From assembly GCA_011389745.1 (NCBI GenBank), contig JAABTQ010000014.1, forward strand, positions 16,266-80,265: a stretch of 64,000 nt of DNA, given 5' to 3'. The stretch is from Desulfobacteraceae bacterium. GTDB taxonomy: Bacteria > Desulfobacterota > Desulfobacteria > Desulfobacterales > SKZT01. Position numbers and translations under genes: made by a program. The notes beneath the pieces were generated by a model. It made no database searches. It was not told the DNA's origin and worked only from the letters and a program-made list of their open reading frames with translations. Below, in pieces: positions 1 to 13,984 of the stretch; position 1 is the first letter of the stretch, and each line of letters starts with the position of its first letter.

Positions 1-2
1 CT

Positions 3-3494
<3,492 letters not shown>

Positions 3495-3508
3495 AATCAG
3501 GAACAGCC

Positions 3509-4147
3509 TTGGACCATTGTCGACAATGTGGAACCTGCTGCCGTAAAGGCGGCCCTGCGATTCATCAGGAGGATAAAAAGCTTCTGGAATATGGACATAT
3601 TCCATTAAGATGCCTCTTTACCATCAGAAAGGATGAGCCTGTATACGACAATATCCAGGGCTGTATCATTTCAGCTGCGTCCGATATTATCCGAATTAAA
3701 AGCCGGGAAAATTCAAGTACATGCGTGTTTTTTACCCCTGAGTATAATCAGTGCACCATATACGATAAACGCCCTCTGGAGTGCCGGATACTCGAATGCT
3801 GGAATACCCGCGAAATTGAAGAAAGATACGACAAAGGACGTCTCTCCCGTCAAGAACTTCTTGTAAATACCCCCCATATATACAACATGATGGAATATCA
3901 TGAAAACCGATGTGCTTATCAGATAATCAAAAAACTCCTCCAGCAGTGCAATCAGGACGATAAAAAAAATGCTCTCGAAAATATCCGTGAAATTTTAGCA
4001 TTCGATAACCATTTTCGTTTATTGGCCATTGAAAAATCCATTTGTAAAACAGATATTTTGAATTTTTTATTCGGTTCACCACTGCAAAAAACCTTGCCAC
4101 GCATGGGATTGAAGGTTATTAAAAAATCATGGGCACAATTCGAATGA
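3509..4147 (+). CDS. YkgJ-family cysteine-cluster protein (Fe-S or zinc-binding)
   Basis: 212 aa. The N-terminus has the CxxCxxCC-type signature (CRQCGTCC), followed by spaced cysteines (a TCVFF segment, QCTIYDKRPLECRILEC), the pattern of the YkgJ/UPF0153 family, thought to bind a metal or an Fe-S cluster. The biochemical role is unknown. The start is a TTG preceded by an AGGAA-like site; no ATG precedes the cysteine motif. It lies 14 bases after the PFOR gene and overlaps the next gene by an ATGA junction, so the three are probably co-transcribed. A link to PFOR maturation or electron transfer is only inference from position. Confidence 0.8.
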   Translation: MDHCRQCGTCCRKGGPAIHQEDKKLLEYGHIPLRCLFTIRKDEPVYDNIQGCIISAASDIIRIKSRENSSTCVFFTPEYNQCTIYDKRPLECRILECWNTREIEERYDKGRLSRQELLVNTPHIYNMMEYHENRCAYQIIKKLLQQCNQDDKKNALENIREILAFDNHFRLLAIEKSICKTDILNFLFGSPLQKTLPRMGLKVIKKSWAQFE

Positions 4148-4410
4148 ACATCCTAACGCTTCTTGAAAAAAGACGGCATACCGCTCTGGAAATTTCCCGA
4201 CTGATCGGAATCAAAGAAAAGGAAGTCTACCAACACCTTCCACACATTGAAAAAAGTGTGAAAGGCAGGGGCAGGCGGTTGAATATGACACCCTATTATT
4301 GCATTTCCTGTGGATTTAAGTTCAAGGACAGAAAACGTTTTTATCCACCAGGACGATGCCCTTTATGCAGGGAAGAGCGTATTTCAGAGGCTTTTTTTGG
4401 TATTATGTAA
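4144..4410 (+). CDS. Small HTH plus zinc-ribbon protein, predicted transcriptional regulator
   Basis: 88 aa if started at the ATG of the ATGA overlap with the upstream stop (the ORF track uses an in-frame ATG at 4129, giving 93 aa). The first half reads as a winged-helix segment (ALEISRLIGIKEKEVYQHL), the second half carries two CxxC pairs (CISCGF and CPLC) that form a zinc ribbon. This HTH/Zn-ribbon layout matches a small family of predicted regulators found in archaea and anaerobic bacteria. Its target is unknown. The overlap suggests translational coupling to the YkgJ-like gene. Confidence 0.7.
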   Translation: MNILTLLEKRRHTALEISRLIGIKEKEVYQHLPHIEKSVKGRGRRLNMTPYYCISCGFKFKDRKRFYPPGRCPLCREERISEAFFGIM

Positions 4411-4501
4411 CAGTTTGCCGTGATACGCATTTTAGAAAAATAATTCTTTTTTATCACAGGGAAACTATCAATTGTAAAATCATATCTTTAAAGCTATCAA
4501 T

Positions 4502-6466
4502 ATGGACTATTCTGAAAAAGAACGTTTATTGAAAACCCTGATAAACTTGAACGTCTTTTCCCCGCTAAAGCGAAATAATATCGAAACTCATTTACCTTTT
4601 TTTGATAAAACCCTTTTACCTCTGATCGATTACCTGACCATATGGGATCTGATTCAATTGGCCGGTTATTCAGAAGACTATACTTTGGTTGCTATTTTAA
4701 TTTGCATGTTTGACTCACTTCAGGAAGGCAGCCTTTGCCTGGATTTGAAAAAAAACAATCTTAAAAATCGATTGCAGGCATTTACGGATAAACAAGTTTC
4801 CTCCGAAACAACGGAAAAATTTTTGTACGGTTTGGATCAAAATCAATACGATGGTTTTATTTCACGGGATCGTGACCGGTTTATGCCGTTGGTATTGAGT
4901 GAATTTGAAAACAGAAGGCTTCTGTATTTTCAAAAGTATTATATTTTCGAAAAACAACTCAAAAAACGAATCGAAAGACTTCTATCAAAATCTGATGCCT
5001 ATACTGAAAACAATATGGATGAAAGCGCATTGGATGATCTGGTTCAAAATATTTTTTTACCTGAACAGGTCCTCAGGGTATCCAAAGGTGGGAACCCTAT
5101 AGCCAAGGATCCATTCCAGATAAAAGCCATAAAAATGGCTCTATCTTCCGGTTTCTGCACCATCTCCGGAGGTCCTGGAACAGGGAAAACCTCCTTGATG
5201 GTCAATATGCTTCGCTGTATCGTGAGAACCGGTATTGACTATTCCACGATAATTTTATGTGCTCCAACCGGAAGGGCCGCACAAAGAATGACCGAAGCAA
5301 TTCATAACAATGTCAAAACCATTCAGTCTCCTGACCACAATGACCTTAAGCTTTTGAGTTTGAAAGCTTCTACACTTCATAAAACACTACATTACAAAAC
5401 CTATCTAAACGATTTTCACTACAGAGAACAAAACCCCCTTCCGGCATCCGTTGTTATCATGGATGAAGTATCCATGGTGGATGTTGCCATGATGGAAAAA
5501 TTCCTGCGGGCCGTAAACCCTGGCCGAACCAGGCTGATTCTTCTGGGAGATAAAGATCAGCTTCCGTCTGTGGAAGCTGGGGCCGTCTTTGGCGCAATGA
5601 TTCCACAAAATCAGCAGGCAAAAATTTTTCAAGATCATCTGGTTGTTTTAAAAAACAACTATCGTTCCGGCCATCGCCTTCAAAATCTTGCACAGCAGAT
5701 CAATTCAGGAAAAATTTCATCATTTGAACCTGTTTCTTTTGAAGAGGCAATGAGCATGGAAAATGATCAGTGGACAGTGGTGACCCCGAAAACCGCTGAA
5801 CAATGGCAAAAAGATCTTGTTCTATGGGCAAATGTTCATTTTATGCAAGATGGAAAAATCCACTCCATGGTCTCCTCGGCAGGTCTTATGAATTCGGATA
5901 AACTTCTGGATTCATCCGAAGGTCAGGAACTTTTGGAAAAAATATTTCAGAAGGTGGAAGCTTCCAAAATTTTGACATTGATCAAAAATGGTATCTGGGG
6001 CAGCATAGGGATTAATCGTTTTCTGACCGGATATTTGAGCGATCAATATAAATCCTCATTGGACCGGCGGAAAACAGGAGTTTTCTCGGGTGCTTTGATC
6101 ATCATTGTACGAAACGATTATTCAAAAGCACTTTTTAATGGTGATACAGGAATAGTCATTAAAGACCCCTACGGGGTTTTTCGCGCCTATTTTAAGCGAT
6201 TCGACTCATTTATCGGTTTTTCTCTTGACCTTCTTCCTGCCTGGGAACCGGCCTATGCTCTGACCGTACACAAATGCCAGGGCTCTGAATTTGATGATAT
6301 CATGGTCGTATTGCCTTCCGACGAAGAACACCGGCTATTGACCCGACAGATTGTATATACCGCAGTCACCCGTGCCAAAAAAAAGGTCGTTATCTATGGA
6401 AAATCATCGGCTATTCAGAACGCTTTAAAGCAAAAAATTCAGAGAGAATCCGGCCTGCTATGGTAG
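4502..6466 (+). CDS. recD: RecD-like superfamily 1B DNA helicase (exonuclease V alpha subunit type)
   Basis: 654 aa. The N-terminal region carries the RecD-type 'EGSLCLDL' segment (near residue 80); the helicase core shows Walker A GGPGTGKT near residue 222, Walker [11 protein letters not shown], motif [15 protein letters not shown], and the C-terminal [10 protein letters not shown] and [12 protein letters not shown] motifs. ATP-dependent 5'-3' unwinding is expected. Length and N-terminal fit RecD of RecBCD better than RecD2 (no tandem HhH region visible). recB and recC are not in the window, so either they lie elsewhere or the protein acts alone. No clear Shine-Dalgarno precedes the ATG. The 3' end overlaps the convergent epimerase gene by 9 bases. 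Confidence 0.88.
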   Translation: MDYSEKERLLKTLINLNVFSPLKRNNIETHLPFFDKTLLPLIDYLTIWDLIQLAGYSEDYTLVAILICMFDSLQEGSLCLDLKKNNLKNRLQAFTDKQVSSETTEKFLYGLDQNQYDGFISRDRDRFMPLVLSEFENRRLLYFQKYYIFEKQLKKRIERLLSKSDAYTENNMDESALDDLVQNIFLPEQVLRVSKGGNPIAKDPFQIKAIKMALSSGFCTISGGPGTGKTSLMVNMLRCIVRTGIDYSTIILCAPTGRAAQRMTEAIHNNVKTIQSPDHNDLKLLSLKASTLHKTLHYKTYLNDFHYREQNPLPASVVIMDEVSMVDVAMMEKFLRAVNPGRTRLILLGDKDQLPSVEAGAVFGAMIPQNQQAKIFQDHLVVLKNNYRSGHRLQNLAQQINSGKISSFEPVSFEEAMSMENDQWTVVTPKTAEQWQKDLVLWANVHFMQDGKIHSMVSSAGLMNSDKLLDSSEGQELLEKIFQKVEASKILTLIKNGIWGSIGINRFLTGYLSDQYKSSLDRRKTGVFSGALIIIVRNDYSKALFNGDTGIVIKDPYGVFRAYFKRFDSFIGFSLDLLPAWEPAYALTVHKCQGSEFDDIMVVLPSDEEHRLLTRQIVYTAVTRAKKKVVIYGKSSAIQNALKQKIQRESGLLW

Positions 6467-7471
6467 ATCTTTATAGTAATCAAGGTACCAATCCATAAAT
6501 TTTTGAATCCCCTTTTTAATCGGTGTGCGTGGTTTAAAACCGACATCCGATTCAAGATCCTGCACATCTGCGAACGTAGCAGGGACATCTCCGGGTTGCA
6601 TGGGCAAAAATTCTTTTTTCGCTTTTTTTCCCAATACGTTTTCGATAGTTTCAATAAATTCCATTAAAGCAACCGGCTGATTATTTCCAATATTGTACAA
6701 ACGATATGCAACTTTGCTGGTACCCGGGTCCGGTTTGTCTGAATTCCATTGAGGATTTCCGGATGGAATTAGGTCCATGACATTAACCACACCTTCAATA
6801 ATATCATCGATATAGGTGAAATCACGTTGCAGATTTCCATGGTTAAAGACCTTGATGGCCTCATCAGCCAAAATGGCGCGTGTAAAAAGAAACAATGCCA
6901 TATCCGGCCTTCCCCATGGTCCATAAACTGTAAAAAACCTCAAGCCTGTCACGGGCAATCCATACAGATAGCTATAAGTATGGGCCATGAGTTCATTTGA
7001 CTTTTTGGTAGCGGCATATAAACTCACAGGGTGGTCCACATTGTGGTGTACCGAAAAGGGCATTGAGGTATTTAAACCATATACGGAACTGCTGGATGCA
7101 TATATCAGATGGGGAATTTTGAAATGGCGGCACCCTTCAAGAATATTCATAAATCCGGACACATTGGCGTCAATATAGGCATAGGGGTTTTCCAAACTGT
7201 ACCGAACCCCTGCCTGGGCTGCCAGATTAACCACCCGGTCAAATTGATTTTCAGCAAAAATGGATGTCATTGATTCACGGTCAGCAATGTTTAGCCGTTT
7301 GAACTTAAAATTATTATACGGTGTTAGTATTGAAAGACGAGCTTTTTTTAAATTGACATCATAATAGGCATTTAAATTATCAACTCCCAAGACGTCATGT
7401 CCGTCGTCAAGGAGACGCTTGCATAAATGAAATCCTATAAAACCGGCAGAACCTGTAACAAAAATTTTCAT
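6458..7471 (-). CDS. NAD-dependent epimerase, UDP-glucuronate 4-epimerase type
   Basis: 337 aa extended short-chain dehydrogenase. The Rossmann motif GSAGFIGFH is at the N-terminus, SSSSVYG supplies the catalytic Ser region and YAATKKSNE the YxxxK pair. The N-terminal '[13 protein letters not shown]' and general layout match capsular polysaccharide protein CapI/UDP-glucuronate 4-epimerases, which make UDP-galacturonate. It follows the UDP-glucose dehydrogenase-type gene by 48 bases on the same strand, so the two can convert UDP-glucose to UDP-glucuronate and then UDP-galacturonate for surface polysaccharide. Exact substrate cannot be read from the sequence. Confidence 0.88.
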   Translation of the reverse strand: MKIFVTGSAGFIGFHLCKRLLDDGHDVLGVDNLNAYYDVNLKKARLSILTPYNNFKFKRLNIADRESMTSIFAENQFDRVVNLAAQAGVRYSLENPYAYIDANVSGFMNILEGCRHFKIPHLIYASSSSVYGLNTSMPFSVHHNVDHPVSLYAATKKSNELMAHTYSYLYGLPVTGLRFFTVYGPWGRPDMALFLFTRAILADEAIKVFNHGNLQRDFTYIDDIIEGVVNVMDLIPSGNPQWNSDKPDPGTSKVAYRLYNIGNNQPVALMEFIETIENVLGKKAKKEFLPMQPGDVPATFADVQDLESDVGFKPRTPIKKGIQKFMDWYLDYYKDLP

Positions 7472-7519
7472 ATTGGAAACCTGTTGGATAAACGTTTATT
7501 TTAAGGGTCATGCAATCGA

Positions 7520-9208
7520 TTATTTGCAGCTTTGGCCTGAAATAACCTGGTTTTTAATTCGTTTGACATGGCCTCGTCCAAGGCCCTTGACCTCACAATC
7601 CAGTTCAAAGTATCGCCTGATTTGAATATCATCCAAAATCCCGAAACAATCGATAATCGCACAAGGTTTTCCAACCATGGACATCACATAATCCGGCGTA
7701 AGAGTTCGATACGCTTCATGTCTTACGGCAAAAATGACCGCATCAGCCCCCCTGATTGTTTCTTTCAGGTCTTTTTGCACACGAATATCAGTCAGTTTTT
7801 CCTGATTTCTGAAAAACCTGGCAAGGGAGTGGCCAGGGGAGGGGTAGGAATCCTGCTTTTGCAATTCCCACCAATGCTTTACGTATGGGTCGTGCACAAC
7901 AATATCACCACCCATTTCAGTTAACTTACGTACGATGATTTCCGATCCGGAGTATCGTGTGTCGCCGACATCCTCGCGGTAGGATGCTCCCAGCAAAGCG
8001 ATTTTAGAGGCTGCAACAATTTTATTCATATCACGAAGAGCATCACGCACCAATTGTGCCGCACGCAATCCTCGTGTATCATTGATATCGATAGCCGATG
8101 GGGTGAATTTAAAAATATCGTCTTCAAAGCCCAAAAGTTTATGATAGGCCCAAAATCCCAAGCCACCGTCTTTGGGAAGACAATACCCGCCTATTCCGGG
8201 ACCGGGAAATATAATATTTGAATGTGTCGGCCGTACTTTGATGGCGTCAATAACTTTGACCAGATCAACTCCATTTCTTTCAGAAAAGAGGCTCCATTCA
8301 TTTAAAAAGGCCAAAATAGTCGCCCGGAATGAATTCTCGATAATTTTACATGTTTCACTTTCAATAGGCCTGTCCAGTACGGTAAGTGGAAAATCTTTAA
8401 CATTTAAAATCTGTGAAAGAAAAGTTTTAACGCGCTCACGGGATCTTTCATTAACACCGCTGCATACCCGCCAGAAATCACGAATGGATGCCACATAGTT
8501 TTTCCCGGGCATCACTCTCTCAAAAGAATGTGCCAGAACCGGTTCCGTATCATCGAATCCTCGTTTTTCAAATGCTTTTTTCAGCACCGGGTACGCCACA
8601 TACTCAGTAGCACCAGGAGGAACTGTGGTCTCAATGAGCACCATGCAGTCCGGGTTTATCTTTTCGCCGATTATTTTCAAACTCTGTTCAAGGGCGGCAA
8701 TGTCGGCATACCCCTGACGAACATCCCCAAAAGTTTCCTTGTGATAGTCACACTGAACATCAACAACTACAACATCTGCCAAGGACAGAGCGTCATAAGT
8801 ATATGTGGCAATAAGCGTCTGTTTTTCCTTTACACATCGATGAATCAAAGGGGCTACCTCGGGATCTTCAGCTTCAACAGGAGCATGACCTCGATTCAGG
8901 TAATGGATTTTCCAGAATGATCTCGAAGATGGGCGCTGCATCCCAATAACAAACTTTGCCGGATTCCCCGTATCCGGATCAACCGAATCAGCAATTACGC
9001 CGGCCATCACCGACCCTACAAATCCAACCCCCATCACCACAACAATTTCATGCCCCATCAAACGCTGCTTTTTGACAATTTGCTTCAACCGGCTAAATTC
9101 TTCTTCAAAATCCCCTAACGAAGGCAATCGAAAACTCTCGCCGTTGGGACACACAGACTCTTCTTCAGTATCTGGTCGATTCGAATCAATTTCATATTCT
9201 TTTTCCAT
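7520..9208 (-). CDS. Nucleotide-sugar dehydrogenase (UDP-glucose 6-dehydrogenase family)
   Basis: 562 aa. The N-terminal NAD motif is GVGFVGSVMAG (about residue 60), the central domain contains SETCKIIENSFRA, and the catalytic cysteine lies in GIGGYCLPKDGG; a C-terminal UDP-binding domain follows (GASYREDVGDTRYS). The family oxidises a UDP-hexose to the uronate with two NAD+. It is longer than common UGDs (about 390-450 aa), with roughly 55 extra N-terminal residues and expansions around the first domain. Pairing with the downstream epimerase favours UDP-glucose as substrate, but UDP-HexNAc is not excluded. Confidence 0.85.
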   Translation of the reverse strand: MEKEYEIDSNRPDTEEESVCPNGESFRLPSLGDFEEEFSRLKQIVKKQRLMGHEIVVVMGVGFVGSVMAGVIADSVDPDTGNPAKFVIGMQRPSSRSFWKIHYLNRGHAPVEAEDPEVAPLIHRCVKEKQTLIATYTYDALSLADVVVVDVQCDYHKETFGDVRQGYADIAALEQSLKIIGEKINPDCMVLIETTVPPGATEYVAYPVLKKAFEKRGFDDTEPVLAHSFERVMPGKNYVASIRDFWRVCSGVNERSRERVKTFLSQILNVKDFPLTVLDRPIESETCKIIENSFRATILAFLNEWSLFSERNGVDLVKVIDAIKVRPTHSNIIFPGPGIGGYCLPKDGGLGFWAYHKLLGFEDDIFKFTPSAIDINDTRGLRAAQLVRDALRDMNKIVAASKIALLGASYREDVGDTRYSGSEIIVRKLTEMGGDIVVHDPYVKHWWELQKQDSYPSPGHSLARFFRNQEKLTDIRVQKDLKETIRGADAVIFAVRHEAYRTLTPDYVMSMVGKPCAIIDCFGILDDIQIRRYFELDCEVKGLGRGHVKRIKNQVISGQSCK

Positions 9209-9314
9209 TTTTTTTCACCTGTTGACATTCAATGCCTGACCGAAAAATTCCCTCTCTTCTTTGAAAGGGTTCTCCTTGAAATTTTCCACCGTTAACCTAC
9301 TGAATCCTCTGCGG

Positions 9315-9344
9315 TAAATATTGTGAAAGTAATCTTTTTGTCAA
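9315..9344 (-). promoter_or_regulatory. Possible sigma-70 promoter for the nucleotide-sugar dehydrogenase/epimerase unit
   Basis: On the minus strand a perfect TTGACA (9344-9339) is followed after 17-18 bases by ATATTT/TATTTA. It lies about 105 bases upstream of the dehydrogenase ATG, in the gap after ftsB. The -10 match is weak, so this is tentative. Confidence 0.3.
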
Positions 9345-9385
9345 TTCTGAAACTTTGAAAGCTATAGGTTTATCCACATAATTTT

Positions 9386-9679
9386 TCATTTTACAGTCGT
9401 TGTTTTTGTTTGAAAAATGATCTCTTCATTTGTTATAAACCCAAGCTCTTTACGGGCCACACTTTCAACATAAATCAAATCGTTCTTCAATCGGTTGATT
9501 TCATTTAAAAACGATTGGTTTTCACGTGCTATCTCCTTGTTTGTTTCAATCAATTCCGCATGTTCTTTCTTAAGCCTGTAAAGATCGGCCAGGCCTTTTT
9601 CACCAAAAATTGCCATCACCAAAATTGAAAAAAGTATAAAAGAGACCATCGAAAAGAATATTTTTTCTTTTAGACTCAC
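9386..9679 (-). CDS. ftsB: FtsB/DivIC-type septum formation initiator
   Basis: 97 aa. A single N-terminal membrane segment (FFSMVSFILFSILVMAIF) is followed by a coiled coil (LYRLKKEHAELIETNKEIARE...) and the short conserved 'ARKELGFI' motif typical of FtsB/DivIC (DivIC/FtsB family), which bridges FtsL and FtsQ in the division complex at the inner membrane. Length is normal for the family. It is followed on the same strand by the nucleotide-sugar genes after a gap of about 180 bases. Confidence 0.85.
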   Translation of the reverse strand: MSLKEKIFFSMVSFILFSILVMAIFGEKGLADLYRLKKEHAELIETNKEIARENQSFLNEINRLKNDLIYVESVARKELGFITNEEIIFQTKTTTVK

Positions 9680-9838
9680 TTTTAAGCCCTCCAGGATTGT
9701 TTAATAGCCCCTAACAAAATTTCTATCTCCCGACAACTGAAAAGAATTGAGAAAATTAAATATATAACAATTCCGAAAAATATACACCCGAATAGTCCTG
9801 ACACCTTTAATATCATGGAAGTATTTGATAGAATTATC

Positions 9839-9867
9839 TTGACACAACTTTAATATATTTGTTAAAA
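9839..9867 (+). promoter_or_regulatory. Likely promoter upstream of rpsT
   Basis: Consensus -35 TTGACA at 9839-9844 with TTAAAA at 9862-9867 (17-base spacing), about 60 bases upstream of the rpsT start. A perfect TATAAT occurs at 9869-9874 but is 24 bases from the -35, so it would need a different -35. The -10 assignment is therefore uncertain. Confidence 0.4.
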
Positions 9868-9929
9868 ATATAATTTATTATGTAAGTTCTTATTTAATGA
9901 GTTTAATAAAGAAAGGAGTTTAAACAAAG

Positions 9930-10196
9930 TTGGCAAATCATAAATCAGCATTAAAACGTGCTCGTCAAAACACCGTAAGGCATTTGCGGAATAAATCCGT
10001 CAAGACCCGAGTTAAATCTGTTGTTAAAAATGTTAGGCAAGCAGTATCCGATAATTTGCAAGATACCGTCGCTCAGGAATTGAATGTGGCCAAATCCGTT
10101 ATAGACAGAGCCGCAAAAAAAGGAACCATCCATAAAAGAACAGCCGCCAGAAAAATTTCAAGGCTTTCCAAGCTAGTCAATTCCATTTCCGCCTGA
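9930..10196 (+). CDS. rpsT: 30S ribosomal protein S20
   Basis: 88 aa, highly basic, beginning ANHKSALKRARQ and containing the conserved TIHKRTAARKISRL segment of bS20, which binds 16S rRNA early in 30S assembly. The start is a TTG with a strong AAAGGAG site 11 bases upstream; TTG starts for S20 are well known (in E. coli the UUG is involved in autoregulation, and the same may apply here). It is monocistronic, between a divergent ftsB side and a convergent lptE, with a hairpin directly after the stop. Confidence 0.97.
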   Translation: MANHKSALKRARQNTVRHLRNKSVKTRVKSVVKNVRQAVSDNLQDTVAQELNVAKSVIDRAAKKGTIHKRTAARKISRLSKLVNSISA

Positions 10197-10197
10197 T

Positions 10198-10223
10198 GGT
10201 TTGCCGGTCTTAGCCGGCAAACC
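10198..10223. terminator. Hairpin between convergent rpsT and lptE
   Basis: Perfect 10-bp stem GGTTTGCCGG/CCGGCAAACC with loop TCTTAG, starting one base after the rpsT stop and ending 6 bases before the lptE stop. A long T-run is lacking on either side, so termination efficiency is uncertain, but the position suits a shared bidirectional terminator. Confidence 0.65.
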
Positions 10224-10229
10224 GATCAT

Positions 10230-10742
10230 TTACTCTATATCCGTTAATTGATAATAAATCATTTCAGCCATTCTTTTTGAAAGGGTTTTGATGGCAGCCC
10301 GTTTTCTTTGTTCTGTCGAGAATTTGTCACTTGACACCTCATAACTTTCATCATCGGAAAACCCTCGGGTTGCCCATAAAACCTTACCCTGCCTGTCGGT
10401 CAATTTCAAATCCAAGTACAGCCTTACCCGGCGTTCCAGGGGGGTTTGTGTTCCGCTTCTCGATACGGTATGGGTACTCAATGAAGTTATGACTCCCCAA
10501 AGAACAGCATCTGCTATTTCTTTTTCAACGACACTTACGTTGCTGCTGCGTGTCAATTCATAAATAAAATCGTTGGTGATCACTGTTTCAATACCGGTTT
10601 CCGCACTCCTGTTTTCAAAAACAGGAACAAATATGCTCTTAACCTTAAAGGGAAAATCACCGCCGCCTGTGAAACGATAGCCGCAACCCCATATCATCAT
10701 TGTCAAAACCAGAAAGAAAAACCACGCCTTATATCTCATCAT
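10230..10742 (-). CDS. lptE: LPS-assembly lipoprotein LptE family
   Basis: 170 aa. The N-terminus is a lipoprotein signal (hydrophobic stretch ending MIWGC, Cys about residue 20) followed by the GYRFTGGGDFPFKVKSIFVPVFENRS segment seen in LptE (RlpB) proteins, which plug LptD in the outer membrane and help insert LPS. It lies 41 bases after leuS on the same strand, an arrangement common for leuS-lptE. The product is expected in the outer membrane, periplasmic side. Assignment rests on the N-terminal pattern and on context. Confidence 0.82.
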   Translation of the reverse strand: MMRYKAWFFFLVLTMMIWGCGYRFTGGGDFPFKVKSIFVPVFENRSAETGIETVITNDFIYELTRSSNVSVVEKEIADAVLWGVITSLSTHTVSRSGTQTPLERRVRLYLDLKLTDRQGKVLWATRGFSDDESYEVSSDKFSTEQRKRAAIKTLSKRMAEMIYYQLTDIE

Positions 10743-10783
10743 GACCTCATTAACATTTTTACGATCATTTGGACTTCGGAAAT

Positions 10784-13411
10784 TCAGATAACAATGTTTA
10801 CCAGCTTATTTTTAACAACAATCACTTTTTTTATGGGATTATCCCCGATAAACTTTCTAACCTTTTCATCTTTAAGAGCAAGTTCTTTAATAGTGTCATC
10901 ACCGGCATCCGCAGGAACCGTAAAGCGGCTTCTCAATTTTCCGTTGACTTGAACAACAATGGTAAGTTCTTCGTTGACAAGCACATCCTTACGATATGAC
11001 GGCCACGACGCAAAGAGCACACTGGTTTTGTTGCCCAGCGATTCCCATAATTCTTCGGACAGATGCGGTACTATGGGAGATAGCAAAACAGCAATGGTGT
11101 CCACGGCAAAACGAAGTACTGAAACCCTTGCCGGGTGATTGACATCGGCCCTGCCGTTGGGTTCACGTTCGGCCTCCATGGCATAAAGCGAATTAACCAG
11201 TTCCATGACAGCACTAATGGCAGTGTTAAAATGAAACCGCTCTTCAATATCATCGGTGACCCTGCGAATCGTTTCATGGGTTTTCTTAAATATCAGTTTA
11301 AGCTCTTCATCCAGGTCTTGTGGGTTCCCGTCAAATGCCCTGACATCTTTTATTTCATCCATGCACGCTTTAGCAAAACGCCACACCCGGTTTAAAAAGC
11401 GAAACCCTCCCTCAACTCCCTGTTCACTCCATTCCAGATCCCGTTCAGGCGGTGCGGCAAAAAGGCAAAAAAGCCGGGTTGTATCAGCCCCGTATTTTTC
11501 CAGCAGAACTTTGGGATCTATTACATTTTTTTTGGATTTGGACATTTTTTCAACACGACCAATGGTGACTAAATTACCACACTTTCCACATTTGTAGCTA
11601 TCCCCTGACATCTTAACTTCTTCAGGAAAAAGATAGCCATGTTCGGGACATGATACGGTTTCCTTGCAAACCATGCCCTGAGTCAGCAATCTAGTAAAGG
11701 GTTCTTTGAATTTAATGAATCCCATCTCGTGCAATACACGTGTATAGTACCTGGAGTAAAGGAGGTGCAATATGGCATGTTCCACACCACCGATATACTG
11801 ATCTACAGGCATCCAGTAATCTACGGAATCCCGATCAAAAATGGCGTCATGGCAATGGGGACTGCAATAGCGCTCAAAATACCATGATGACTCCACAAAA
11901 GTGTCCATGGTGTCGGTTTCTCGTCGCGCATCTGACTTGCCGCAAGCCGGACAGGAAGTTCTGATAAAAGATTCCAGTGAAGGTAGCGGCGATTTACCAC
12001 CTTCGAGCAGATTTGCATTTTCCGGAAGTATAACAGGAAGATCTTTTTCGGAAACAGGCACAACACCACAGTCCTTACAATGGACCATTGGAATGGGGGT
12101 TCCCCAGTATCTTTGTCGCGAAATTCCCCAATCTCTTAACCGGTAACTGACTGTTTTTTGACCAATGCCTCTTTGTTTGAGGGAAGCGGCGATTTTATCC
12201 ATGGCATTCTTATTGTGGATCCCATTAAAATCAGGGGAATTGACCATGGTCCCTTCTCCCGTATAAGCCTCTTTCATCGTCTTTGGATCTATATCATCAT
12301 CTTCGGGCCTAACAACGACAATGATATCCAAACCATATTTTTTAGCAAACTCAAAATCTCTTTGATCATGAGCAGGAACAGACATGACTGCCCCCGTGCC
12401 GTATTCCATGAGTGCGAAATTGGCAGTATAAATGGGCATTGTTCTTTTTGACAGCGGATTGGTACAATAAGCACCAATAAATACACCTTCTTTTTCGTAA
12501 CTTTCCAAAGCTTTTGCTGATCTGTCCTGAGTAGCCATATGTTCAACAAAATCAAGCACGACAGATTCTTGATCGGTTCCCTTCGACATTTCCAGGACCA
12601 TCGGATGTTCCGGCGCAAGCACCATGAAAGTAGCCCCAAAAATGGTATCGGGACGTGTGGTAAAAACCGGAATCTCATTTTGAACATTTTCAGGAGGATT
12701 TTGAACGGGAAATCTGATCTCGGCACCCGTGCTTTTTCCAATCCAGTTTTTCTGCATTGTGATGACCTTCTCGGGCCAACCCGGAAGTTTATCACAGTAA
12801 TTCAACAGGTCCTGAGCATAGTCTGTAATCCGAAAAAACCACTGCTGGAGCTTTTTCTGGCGAACTGTTTTTGAACAACGCCAGCACATGCCGGATTCCA
12901 CCTGTTCATTGGCCAATACGGTCTGGCAGTGCTCACACCAATTGACCAATGCTTCCTTGCGATAAACCATTCCCTTTTCATACATTTTTATAAAAAGCCA
13001 CTGTTCCCAACGGTAATAATCAGGACGGCAAGTCGCAATCTCACGATCCCAGTCATAACTAAATCCCATACTTCTTAACTGGGTGCGCATGTTATCGATA
13101 TTTGCATAAGTCCATTTGGCAGGATGAGTATTATTGTCAATGGCGGCATTTTCAGCAGGCATTCCAAAGGCATCCCAACCCATGGGGTGAAGCACGTTAA
13201 ATCCTCTCATCCTTTTATATCTCGCAACAACATCACCTATTGTATAATTGCGCACATGTCCCATGTGGATTTTTCCCGATGGGTATGGAAACATTTCCAG
13301 AAGATAATATTTTTCCCTCTTAGGATCTTCATCAACTTTCAACAATCCCTTCCGGTCCCAATAGGTTTGCCATTTTTTCTCAATTAGTTTTGGATCAAAT
13401 TTTTCATCCAT
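10784..13411 (-). CDS. leuS: Leucyl-tRNA synthetase
   Basis: 875 aa class I aminoacyl-tRNA synthetase. The HIGH motif appears as HMGH (residues 49-52, in [14 protein letters not shown]), the KMSKS motif as KMSKS near residue 620, with the tryptophan-rich editing and catalytic region ([25 protein letters not shown]) between them. Cysteine pairs (CKDCG, CPACG, CEHC) suggest zinc-binding insertions. Length is normal for bacterial LeuRS. It is the first gene of a leuS-lptE unit. The antisense ORFs in this span are shadows. Confidence 0.98.
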   Translation of the reverse strand: MDEKFDPKLIEKKWQTYWDRKGLLKVDEDPKREKYYLLEMFPYPSGKIHMGHVRNYTIGDVVARYKRMRGFNVLHPMGWDAFGMPAENAAIDNNTHPAKWTYANIDNMRTQLRSMGFSYDWDREIATCRPDYYRWEQWLFIKMYEKGMVYRKEALVNWCEHCQTVLANEQVESGMCWRCSKTVRQKKLQQWFFRITDYAQDLLNYCDKLPGWPEKVITMQKNWIGKSTGAEIRFPVQNPPENVQNEIPVFTTRPDTIFGATFMVLAPEHPMVLEMSKGTDQESVVLDFVEHMATQDRSAKALESYEKEGVFIGAYCTNPLSKRTMPIYTANFALMEYGTGAVMSVPAHDQRDFEFAKKYGLDIIVVVRPEDDDIDPKTMKEAYTGEGTMVNSPDFNGIHNKNAMDKIAASLKQRGIGQKTVSYRLRDWGISRQRYWGTPIPMVHCKDCGVVPVSEKDLPVILPENANLLEGGKSPLPSLESFIRTSCPACGKSDARRETDTMDTFVESSWYFERYCSPHCHDAIFDRDSVDYWMPVDQYIGGVEHAILHLLYSRYYTRVLHEMGFIKFKEPFTRLLTQGMVCKETVSCPEHGYLFPEEVKMSGDSYKCGKCGNLVTIGRVEKMSKSKKNVIDPKVLLEKYGADTTRLFCLFAAPPERDLEWSEQGVEGGFRFLNRVWRFAKACMDEIKDVRAFDGNPQDLDEELKLIFKKTHETIRRVTDDIEERFHFNTAISAVMELVNSLYAMEAEREPNGRADVNHPARVSVLRFAVDTIAVLLSPIVPHLSEELWESLGNKTSVLFASWPSYRKDVLVNEELTIVVQVNGKLRSRFTVPADAGDDTIKELALKDEKVRKFIGDNPIKKVIVVKNKLVNIVI

Positions 13412-13647
13412 TACCGATTTTTACCTCCGAAAACCCGATTTTTTTTAAAATCATTCCTGCTTTTTAACCAAATAACGCATGCTGCTATATACAAGTGTTT
13501 CTTGTGCCACACCAGCATAAAAATATCAAGACTGAGAAAATATTTGACTTGTTTAATGCAATTTCATATGCAGCAGAAGATATCTTTGATAACATTTCTG
13601 TTGTTAGAACGTAAAGCTTAGGTTATTGTTTTCTAAAAAATAAAAAG

Positions 13648-13735
13648 GTTTCAGTGTTCAGGTGTCAGGTGTCAGGCTTGTATCCGGGCCGGTAAATCGG
13701 TTTTTTGAACATTGAAACCTGAACACGTGAAAACT
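13648..13735. repeat. Foldback repeat in the leuS-rng intergenic region
   Basis: GTGTTCAGG (13654-13662) is matched by CCTGAACAC (13718-13726), with flanking GGTTTCA and TGAAAAC extending the inverted repeat with a small gap; the left arm also holds a tandem GGTGTCA/GGTGTCA. The 573-base gap 13412-13984 also has a short perfect palindrome CTCGGC-GT-GCCGAG (13766-13779) and, at 13910-13940, runs of AAACTTAAAACCTGAAACTTAAAACC. No gene is visible in the gap. Confidence 0.6.
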
Positions 13736-13984
13736 AAAACCTTATTTAATTAGAAGCGTCCCACACTCGGCGTGCCGAGCCCAAACAGGAAAATAACGCA
13801 GTTTTACGTTTTAAGTTATCCGCATTTTTCTAAATTTAGAGTCAGGATTAAGGTCGAACTAAAATTATAAAACCTGTAAAAGTATTTGGCCAAAGGGCAA
13901 TGTTGACCTTCAACTTAAAACTTAAAACCTGAAACTTAAAACCGTGTTACTTACAAGAAGGAGGTTAAAAATAAAGCATCCTAT

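Noticed and set aside
12289-12795. 168-codon minus-strand ORF
   Set aside because: Out-of-frame shadow of leuS on the same strand; low-complexity Leu/Phe-rich translation.
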